A stretch of 7,829 nucleotides of DNA from Nitrospinota bacterium (GTDB lineage Bacteria; UBA8248; JACPRG01): positions 1 through 7,829 of the forward strand of contig JASLXW010000184.1 of assembly GCA_030740135.1 (NCBI GenBank). Reading direction: 5' to 3'. Positions 1 through 5,376 of this stretch are shown one piece after another (positions within the stretch are counted from its first letter, which is position 1; each line of letters begins with the position of its first letter). A program made the translations under genes and the position numbers. The notes beneath the pieces are model-generated. The model did no database searches, was not told where the DNA came from, and saw only the letters and a program-made list of their open reading frames with translations.

Positions 1-2
1 GT

Positions 3-167
3 GAGGGGGAACACAGCCTGACCTCCGGCGTTCAACGCTTGATTGCGGAGACCCCCTTGCTGGCCGTACCGTCGTCGGATGCCTGGTTTGACGTCGATAC
101 GATCGACGATTTTCGCCATGCGGAGCGCCACCTCCTCCGAAAAATCCAATCCGCAAGCGATGCCTGA
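3..167 (+). CDS. C-terminal end of a MobA/IPCT-like nucleotidyltransferase (5' end outside the window)
   Basis: An open frame enters from the left edge and ends at TGA 165-167, giving 54 residues with no start in view. The residues SLTSGVQRLIAE, a short strand (LLAVP), then WFDVDTIDDFRHAE match the last part of NTP-transferase domains of the MobA / sugar-phosphate or inositol-phosphate cytidylyltransferase type. In that family a 'W-x-D-V-D-T-x-x-D' segment closes the Rossmann-like fold and is followed by a helix starting with A-E. The invariant N-terminal GG...R...K nucleotide-binding loop lies outside, so substrate and nucleotide cannot be told. An inositol-1-phosphate or sugar-phosphate cytidylyltransferase is as likely as a molybdopterin enzyme. 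It is convergent with the haem gene, with 42 bp between the stops. The family call is fairly sure; the exact function is unknown. Confidence 0.7.
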   Translation, partial: EGEHSLTSGVQRLIAETPLLAVPSSDAWFDVDTIDDFRHAERHLLRKIQSASDA

Positions 168-173
168 TCGCCA

Positions 174-188
174 GGCCGCTTCCCGGCC
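174..188. terminator. Weak hairpin between convergent genes
   Basis: GGCCG (174-178) and CGGCC (184-188) form a perfect 5-bp GC stem with a 5-base loop, in the 42-bp gap between the two convergent stop codons. The position suits a two-way terminator. There is no T-run on either side and the stem is short, so a classical Rho-independent terminator is not shown. Confidence 0.2.
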
Positions 189-209
189 AACCCTGGGTGA
201 GAAATTGAG

Positions 210-1055
210 TCAATCTCCGGACTTCCAGCCCGGGACCCGGCCCGAGAAGAGTTTGGGCAGCTCTTCCGAAGCGAACCGGAGGCCGACGCAAAACGGCCCG
301 AACTCGGCGTATAACGCACTGGCCTCGTCAAACCGCATTTCGTAGATCAGCTTCTTGTACACCAGCGGGTCCGGCGCAAACAGGTACACCCCCCATTCCC
401 AATCGTCGAAGCCGATTCCGCCGGTGATGATCTGCGTAACGCGCTCGGCGTACTTCCTTCCAATCATGCCGTGGTCGCGCATCATGTGCTGACGCTTTTC
501 CATCGAAACCTGGTACCAGTTCACCTCCTCGCCCCGCCGCTTGTCCATGGGATAGAAGCACAGGTATCGGTCACGGGGCATGGGCAGATACAGGCGGGCG
601 CGCACGCGCTCCTTTTGCGCGGCCATCTCGGATTTCCACCTTTCCTTCCATTCCTCGCTGTCCGGCGTGAGGCCGTCGGCCAAGAATTGCTCGTGGAGCT
701 TTGCGGTCAGCTCGTACAGACCGAGCTCGACAAACGAGAGGTAGGAATCCGATGCCGTCAAGTGTTCTGCCAAGGCGAGTCGCGCGAAACCCAATTCCAC
801 CTGATTCAGCTCATCGAAGGTGGGTCGGAAATGAAGCAGGAGAAGGTCGCCCTTGTGCCCCAGCAAGCTGAAGGCCCCGCTTTCGCCGTGGGGCGGAGCG
901 GAGACGCGCTCCAGAAAGTTCCCAGCTTCCAGGGTCGCCTGGCTCCTTTCTCTTTCCGAGAGGCGGTTCCAGGAAGCCCGGTTAATGCGGAAGACCTGGT
1001 GCAAGACGGCCCACCCCTCCAGCGTTTCGGGAACAACAGCCTGATTTTCATTCAC
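210..1055 (-). CDS. chdC: Coproheme decarboxylase (ChdC/HemQ, chlorite dismutase family)
   Basis: This 281-residue protein would convert Fe-coproporphyrin III to haem b by two oxidative decarboxylations, the last step of the coproporphyrin-dependent pathway, in the cytosol. The C-terminal half is very typical: RYLCFYPMDKRRGEEVNWY (163-181), MMRDHGMIGRKY (191-202), and GFDDWEWGVYLFAPDPL followed by YEMRFDEASALYAEFGPF. Against the well-studied Firmicutes enzymes, the catalytic tyrosine falls at Tyr168, the proximal haem ligand at His195, the distal glutamine at Gln208, and the propionate contacts at Arg154 and Lys172. The spacings 168-195 and 195-208 equal those of the Listeria residues 147-174-187. 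The distal Gln and the Tyr argue against a true chlorite dismutase, which uses a distal Arg. The start is GTG at 1055, with AAGGAG eight bases upstream. It lies 17 bp after the glycosyltransferase and is probably the last gene of the run. Confidence 0.95.
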   Translation of the reverse strand: MNENQAVVPETLEGWAVLHQVFRINRASWNRLSERERSQATLEAGNFLERVSAPPHGESGAFSLLGHKGDLLLLHFRPTFDELNQVELGFARLALAEHLTASDSYLSFVELGLYELTAKLHEQFLADGLTPDSEEWKERWKSEMAAQKERVRARLYLPMPRDRYLCFYPMDKRRGEEVNWYQVSMEKRQHMMRDHGMIGRKYAERVTQIITGGIGFDDWEWGVYLFAPDPLVYKKLIYEMRFDEASALYAEFGPFCVGLRFASEELPKLFSGRVPGWKSGD

Positions 1056-1063
1056 GAGGGGCG

Positions 1064-1069
1064 CTCCTT
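1064..1069 (-). promoter_or_regulatory. Shine-Dalgarno site of chdC
   Basis: AAGGAG on the minus strand is followed by 8 bases and then GTG at 1055. It fixes the GTG as the start. An ATG begins one codon further on but overlaps it in another frame (GTGAATGAA) and only opens a shadow frame. The site overlaps no coding sequence and falls just after the stop codon of the upstream glycosyltransferase. Confidence 0.75.
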
Positions 1070-1072
1070 AAG

Positions 1073-2077
1073 TCATCCTGGCCGTTGCGGGGTCGATCTC
1101 CCCTCGGGCGCGCCGGGCGGATTGCCGGCCTTGGGGAGCTCGCGCACGACATAGATGGGTTTGTTCATGACCCCGTAATATACGCGGGCGACCAGCTCAC
1201 CGAGGAGTCCCATCAAGAGAAGCTGGAGACCGACGACGATCAGCAGAACGCCCAGGACCAACAGGGGGCGGCCGCCGATGTCTGCGCCCGTGCTCAGCTT
1301 GAGGATTGTCAGGTAGAGCGAGATCACCATGCCCGCCGCCACGGAAATCATCCCTACGCCTCCGAAGAATCGGATGGGACTGGCCGAATAGCTCAGAAAG
1401 AACTTGACGACCAGAAGGTCCATCAGGACCCTAAAAATTCGGGTGGTTGAATATTTCGATACTCCGCGGACACGGGGACGGTGATTCACTTCAATCTCGG
1501 ACACCCGGGTGCCCATCCAGGAAGCCACGGCGGGCGCAAACCGATGGTGGTCGCCCCACAATTCCAGATTTTCCACCACTTCTCTGCGGTACGCCTTGAG
1601 CGTGCATCCATAGTCCCGGAGGCGGACCCCCGTGATCCACGAGATCAGCCAATTGGCTATCCGGGAAGGAAGCCGGCGGGTCCAGAAGGCGTCCTTGCGG
1701 TCTTTTCGCCAGCCGCTGACAATGTCATGGTCCTTGAGCGGCTCCAACAGCCTGGGAATATCGGCGGGGTCGTTTTGAAGATCCGCGTCCATGGTGATGA
1801 CGACTTCGCCCCCGGCCCGATCGAAGCCGGCCGCCATTGCCGCCGTCTGGCCGAAGTTCCGTCTCAGATGGAGAACGGCCGTGACCGGGCTCCCTGCTTG
1901 AATGTCTTGCAGAACCTCCTCACTGCCGTCCGTGCTGCCGTCGTTCACATAAATGATTTCGTACGAGATACCGATGGGCTCGATGGCGGAGATCAACTGG
2001 TCATGCAGGGGAAGGAGGTTGTCCTTTTCGTTGTAAACAGGGATGACGACGGACAGACCAAGGGAGGTTTCTTTCAT
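1073..2077 (-). CDS. GT2 glycosyltransferase, GtrB/ArnC/DPM1-like (polyprenyl-phosphate sugar synthase)
   Basis: This membrane-anchored family 2 glycosyltransferase would move a sugar from a nucleotide donor to polyprenyl phosphate on the cytoplasmic face. From the ATG at 2077 it has 334 residues. It opens with LSVVIPVYNE, then YVNDGSTDGS (nucleotide binding), RNFGQTAAMAAGFDRAGGE, and MDADLQNDP, where the DAD motif binds the metal. YGCTLKAYRR and RVRGVSKY follow, as in GtrB, ArnC and DPM-like enzymes. Two long hydrophobic helices near the C-terminus are the usual anchor, and a Pro-rich tail of about 20 residues follows. The frame stays open upstream to TTG 2140 (355 residues). TTG 2125 has GAGG five bases before it, and coupling to the preceding gene (stop at 2151) would favour one of these. 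I keep the ATG because it sits where the family usually starts. The sugar is not predictable. It pairs with the GT-C fusion directly upstream. Confidence 0.92.
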   Translation of the reverse strand: MKETSLGLSVVIPVYNEKDNLLPLHDQLISAIEPIGISYEIIYVNDGSTDGSEEVLQDIQAGSPVTAVLHLRRNFGQTAAMAAGFDRAGGEVVITMDADLQNDPADIPRLLEPLKDHDIVSGWRKDRKDAFWTRRLPSRIANWLISWITGVRLRDYGCTLKAYRREVVENLELWGDHHRFAPAVASWMGTRVSEIEVNHRPRVRGVSKYSTTRIFRVLMDLLVVKFFLSYSASPIRFFGGVGMISVAAGMVISLYLTILKLSTGADIGGRPLLVLGVLLIVVGLQLLLMGLLGELVARVYYGVMNKPIYVVRELPKAGNPPGAPEGRSTPQRPG

Positions 2078-2150
2078 TTCTTCATCAATGTCCCGGGTCG
2101 GTTCAGTCAGCTTGGCCAGGCTCAATGTGACCTCTTCCAAATCCTCGCCG

Positions 2151-4226
2151 CTATTTCGGCAAACCCGTGTACCCCAAAAGCCGAAAGAGGGTGACCGACC
2201 GGATGACCTTGAATTTCCCCCGTTTTACACGAAAGAAGGATTCGCGACTCCAGGTGTTGAACGCGCGTCGGACGGATGCCGGCGGCTCACCCCACTCCCC
2301 CACCATGACCAGGAGCGCCCTCCAACCCTCCGGGCCATTTGGATAAGCGAGCGGCCGGCCCTGGGTCCGGATCCGGCGAACGTTCGGCTTTTGAAGGGGA
2401 ACTCCATCAGGCCTCGTGTAGAAGGAAACCGCCGCCGCCGTTCCGGAATCGGCCGCCAGGAGCACCGTCTCCTCCCCCATCTCCTTGAGACTTCGGGTCA
2501 CCCGTTCTCCCAATTGGCTCCAACCGGTGACCTGATTTGCGAAAGTGCTTTCCGGAATCCACTTGAACTCCAACTTCCGCAGAAGTCCTCCATTCAGCAG
2601 GATCGCAGTCTGGAACAACCCCGTCAATAAAACAAGGGCCAGGATTTTCAAAAGGTGCAGACTTTGATCATTTCGTCGTCGGAGGATCTCAGTGGTTGCG
2701 CCCACGGCCGTCATCCAGGCCGGGAGCCAAGCGGGGGCCGCCCATTCGGCGCGCACGTCGCCCGCTTTGATCCACACCAGGAAACATCCGATCAAGACCG
2801 GAAAGAACCACGCCAGGTGAAGGTATTCCTTGTTCCGCTCCCGCAACCCCGTACAAAAAACCCAAGCCCCCCCCCACAAGATGAAGAGCACCAAAGGGGC
2901 CGATAATTGAACCACGGGCCACAGCAGGAACGCCCCGATTTCCTCGGGCCGCCCCCCGGCCAACGGCCGCGACCCGGTCTCCGCCCCCAGCGCCCAGGGG
3001 GTGAACGTAACAGCGACCGCAAGAGCCAGTCCCAAGTAAGGCGCGGCCCGGGTCGATTGCCGGCGTCCGGCCCGGGTCAGAACCACACGAAAGACGGCCA
3101 GGGGAACGAGGAGAACGGAGAACGGGTGGATCCGAACGGCCAGAGCGACACACAGGCCCCAGACCCACCATCCCCACGGGGCCTCGTCCTCCCGGGCGAT
3201 GGATCGCTCGGCGGACGCCAGCGCCCCCGACCAGAACAGGAAGGAGAGCGTCGTCTCCGTCAGGCTCGCGCCGCCGATCCCGAAAACGGGAGCCGCGAGG
3301 AGACCGAGTCCCGCAATCGGACCCGCCCACCCGGACCAGGGAAAGGCCCTCCGAGCCCACGCGTAGAGGATGATGCTCGTCAGGATGGAAGCCGTAACGG
3401 AAAAGACCCGCACGCCCCATTCCGAATCGCCGAGCAGGCTCGTACCCGCCGCGGCCAAAGCCTCGGCGGGCGAAGCGCTGAGCCAACCCCACCCGCCGAT
3501 GTCTCGGGCTTGATCCCACAAGGCCGCTTCACCTGGCGCCAGATCCGTCCAGCCCGCCCACCCCAGCCGAACCAGTGCGGCGACACCGAGACAGCACCAG
3601 AAAACGACGGACGGATTGCCGATCACCGGAAGCTGAGGTCTCGAGATCCGACCTTGCGGAAAGAACCACCCGACCATGCGCCGGTCTACGGCTTCCAGCC
3701 GAAAACGGAACACACGGACGATCAGAAGAGCGACCCCAAGGCCCAGGAGCATCCCCGCCAGGACATCGCCGGGATAGTGTTTTCCGTGCACCACCCTGGA
3801 CAGGCCGACCAATCCCGCAACGGGCAAGGAGATGAAAAATGCCCGTCCATAGAACAAACCGAGAACGACCGCCTGGGCGACCACGTTCGAGGCATGTCCG
3901 GACGGCATGGCGAAGCTCCGGGTGCAGCCCCCCAACAGGCGGACCTCCCGCAAAACATGACAAGGCCTCGGCCGGGCGATCAGGGGCTTGATGATTTCCG
4001 ACACCAGGAACTCCGTCAGCAAGAGGGCCAGCAGCGCCGTCACGACATAAACCCGAGCGCGCGGGGCGCCCAGGATCACCAGGATCAGGACGGCCAGCGC
4101 GATGGGGGCGATCCAAAGATTCGCCTGTCCCAGCGCGGACAGAAGGACGGAAAACCACTCCGGCCAATTCATTGTGTTGACGAGCTGAAAGAGGTTCAGG
4201 TCGAGTGTTTGGAGTCGGGAAAGCAT
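2151..4226 (-). CDS. PAP2 phosphatase fused to a GT-C (ArnT/PMT-like) glycosyltransferase
   Basis: This 691-residue polytopic membrane protein has two recognisable parts. Residues 1 to about 190 form a PAP2 (type 2 phosphatidic acid phosphatase) domain with all three signature motifs intact: K80-x6-R87-P88, P108-S-G-H111, and S143-R144-x5-H150-x3-D154. H111 and H150 are the expected catalytic histidines. Residues from about 205 to the end resemble GT-C enzymes of the PMT_2/ArnT type: a first loop with an acidic residue (LAPGEAALWDQARDI), GDSEWGVRVFSV, LTETTLSFLFWSGAL, many helices, and a soluble tail from about 555 starting near ANQVTGWSQLGERV. GT-C enzymes use polyprenyl-phosphate sugars on the outer face; PAP2 enzymes there dephosphorylate polyprenyl diphosphate, phosphatidate or lipid A. 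ATG 4226 is forced by an in-frame TAG 15 bases upstream, though no good ribosome site is visible. The acceptor is unknown. A G9 run lies at codons 451-454. Confidence 0.9.
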   Translation of the reverse strand: MLSRLQTLDLNLFQLVNTMNWPEWFSVLLSALGQANLWIAPIALAVLILVILGAPRARVYVVTALLALLLTEFLVSEIIKPLIARPRPCHVLREVRLLGGCTRSFAMPSGHASNVVAQAVVLGLFYGRAFFISLPVAGLVGLSRVVHGKHYPGDVLAGMLLGLGVALLIVRVFRFRLEAVDRRMVGWFFPQGRISRPQLPVIGNPSVVFWCCLGVAALVRLGWAGWTDLAPGEAALWDQARDIGGWGWLSASPAEALAAAGTSLLGDSEWGVRVFSVTASILTSIILYAWARRAFPWSGWAGPIAGLGLLAAPVFGIGGASLTETTLSFLFWSGALASAERSIAREDEAPWGWWVWGLCVALAVRIHPFSVLLVPLAVFRVVLTRAGRRQSTRAAPYLGLALAVAVTFTPWALGAETGSRPLAGGRPEEIGAFLLWPVVQLSAPLVLFILWGGAWVFCTGLRERNKEYLHLAWFFPVLIGCFLVWIKAGDVRAEWAAPAWLPAWMTAVGATTEILRRRNDQSLHLLKILALVLLTGLFQTAILLNGGLLRKLEFKWIPESTFANQVTGWSQLGERVTRSLKEMGEETVLLAADSGTAAAVSFYTRPDGVPLQKPNVRRIRTQGRPLAYPNGPEGWRALLVMVGEWGEPPASVRRAFNTWSRESFFRVKRGKFKVIRSVTLFRLLGYTGLPK
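2867..2875 (-). repeat. G9 homopolymer inside the PAP2/GT-C gene
   Basis: Nine C in a row on the plus strand read as nine G on the coding strand, in codons TGG GGG GGG GCT (Trp451-Gly-Gly-Ala454) of a GT-C membrane segment. A T6 run follows eight bases further downstream (2855-2860). No other homopolymer this long was noticed in the window. One extra G would put reading into a frame that stops at 2689, and one fewer G into a frame that stops at 2792. Either change would remove about 180 or more native C-terminal residues. Confidence 0.85.
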
Positions 4227-4243
4227 GTCCGGCCGAATCTAAC

Positions 4244-4265
4244 GTTCAAAGAAGAAGAATTGAAC
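4244..4265. repeat. Inverted repeat GTTCAA-N10-TTGAAC before the PAP2/GT-C gene
   Basis: Two perfect 6-base arms (4244-4249 and 4260-4265) flank a purine-rich GAA-repeat spacer of 10 bases. The repeat lies in the 80-bp gap between gpsA and the fusion gene, 18 bases before its ATG. The arms are one helical turn and a half apart centre to centre, which would suit a dimeric regulator or a small hairpin in the leader. Only weak promoter-like hexamers (TTCAAT, then TTAGAT after 16 bases) are visible. Function is inferred. Confidence 0.35.
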
Positions 4266-4306
4266 TCCAGGAGATGCGCAGGGGTCAGGACCGCTCCTCA
4301 TCGGGT

Positions 4307-5314
4307 TCACGCGAATTCTCCGCGGAGTTCTCGATTCATCAATTCTTCCAGCGCCATCCGGGGGCTTTGCCCCTCGAAGAGGATACGATGGGTTTGCTCA
4401 ATGATCGGAAGCTCGACCCCTTCCCGTTCGCCGAGACGTTTGGCGGCCTTTGTCGTCTCGACCCCCTCGGCGACCATCTGCATTCCGTCCAGGATTTCCG
4501 AAAGTTTCTCTCCACCCCCCAGGCGGAGTCCGACGGTCCGGTTGCGGCTCAACTCTCCCGTCCCGGTGAGGACCAGATCGCCAAACCCCGTGAGACCGGA
4601 GAAGGTCTTCGCGTCCGCCCCCATCGCCTCCCCAAGGCGGGTGATTTCGGCCATCCCCCGGACGAGCAGGGCCGCGCGGGCGCTGTATCCGAGACCCAGG
4701 CCGTCGGAGACGCCCGCCGTGAGGGCGATAACGTTCTTGAGAGCGCCCCCAAGCTCCACGCCGATCACATCGTCTCCCGTGTACACCCTGAATGCGGGGC
4801 CGGAAAATAGATCCTGCGCCCAATGGGCGGCTTCGAAATCGTTCGACGCGACCACGGCCGCCGCCGGAAGTCCGATGCTGACCTCCCCGGCAAAGGTCGG
4901 ACCCGACAGGGCGCACAACCGGAGTCGATGCCCCGGGCCGACGGTTTCCTGAATCGTTTGGGTCATGGTCCGGAGGGAGTCCGTTTCGATCCCTTTTGAC
5001 ACACTGATCACAATCTCGTTTGCCGGAACCGCGGGAGCGAGCGCCTCCCAGAGCTTTCCGACAACGTGCGAAGGCGCGGCGGATACGATGGCGGCCGCGC
5101 CCGCCACCGAGGCCCTCAGATCATTTGTCGGTGTGATGCGGCGGCTCAAGCGGACGCCGGGAAGAAACACCGGATTCTCGTGTCGCCGCTCGATGGCCTC
5201 CCGGACATCGGGTTCATAGACCCAGAGGCTGACGTCGTTTCCCTGTTGAGCCAAGTGGTGGGCCAGGGTGGTTCCCCAACTCCCGGCGCCGATCACCGCA
5301 ATTCGTTCGGTCAT
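4307..5314 (-). CDS. gpsA: Glycerol-3-phosphate dehydrogenase [NAD(P)+]
   Basis: This 335-residue soluble enzyme reduces dihydroxyacetone phosphate to sn-glycerol-3-phosphate, the backbone for phospholipid synthesis. The N-terminal Rossmann fold starts at once with IAVIGAGSWGTTLA (residues 5-18). SVSKGIE carries Lys107, LSGPTFAGEV is at 136-145, and ELGGALKN carries the catalytic Lys193. TGFGDLVLT has Asp246, and SRNRTVG (256-262) holds the substrate and cofactor arginine region. The C-terminal FEGQSPRMALEELMNRE block is also typical. Length matches the usual 330-340. The frame is open 26 codons further upstream, but those residues have no family counterpart, and ATG 5314 has AGGA six bases before it, so I start there. 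It lies 62 bp after rtcB and 80 bp before the PAP2/GT-C gene, and is compatible with the lipid and envelope theme of the downstream genes. Confidence 0.97.
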   Translation of the reverse strand: MTERIAVIGAGSWGTTLAHHLAQQGNDVSLWVYEPDVREAIERRHENPVFLPGVRLSRRITPTNDLRASVAGAAAIVSAAPSHVVGKLWEALAPAVPANEIVISVSKGIETDSLRTMTQTIQETVGPGHRLRLCALSGPTFAGEVSIGLPAAAVVASNDFEAAHWAQDLFSGPAFRVYTGDDVIGVELGGALKNVIALTAGVSDGLGLGYSARAALLVRGMAEITRLGEAMGADAKTFSGLTGFGDLVLTGTGELSRNRTVGLRLGGGEKLSEILDGMQMVAEGVETTKAAKRLGEREGVELPIIEQTHRILFEGQSPRMALEELMNRELRGEFA

Positions 5315-5320
5315 GGGATT

Positions 5321-5324
5321 TCCT
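5321..5324 (-). promoter_or_regulatory. Ribosome binding site of gpsA
   Basis: AGGA (minus strand) lies six bases before ATG 5314. It decides between this start and a longer open frame reaching 5392, which would overlap the end of rtcB. Confidence 0.6.
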
Positions 5325-5326
5325 AA

Positions 5327-5352
5327 GAAACCGCTCGGGTTCTTCGGGTTTC
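5327..5352 (-). repeat. Inverted repeat just upstream of the gpsA ribosome site
   Basis: GAAACC and GGTTTC arms (6 bp each, 14-base loop) lie in the 62-bp rtcB-gpsA gap. The hairpin would end two bases before the gpsA AGGA. The loop holds a second copy of AACCCGA. It could be a weak leader structure or part of a rtcB terminator without a U-tract; neither is shown. Confidence 0.25.
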
Positions 5353-5376
5353 CGATCCGCTCGCCGGGTCGGTTCG

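Noticed and set aside
210..1055. Reading the haem protein as a chlorite dismutase
   Set aside because: The distal residue is Gln208 and the catalytic Tyr168 is present with the spacing of coproheme decarboxylases; true chlorite dismutases have a distal Arg.
1481..2194. Plus-strand open frame of 237 codons opposite the GT2 gene
   Set aside because: The minus-strand reading shows complete GT2 motifs, while the plus-strand product has no family features and no ribosome site was noted.
2867..2875. The G9 run as evidence of a present frameshift or pseudogene
   Set aside because: The frame is continuous through the run, and recognisable GT-C sequence continues to the normal stop at 2151.
2907..4952. 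A 681-codon open frame on the plus strand
   Set aside because: It lies antisense across two well-supported genes (the PAP2/GT-C fusion and gpsA), and its product is a low-complexity Pro/Arg/Gly/Asp-rich sequence with no domain. GC-rich third positions on the opposite strand readily produce such frames.
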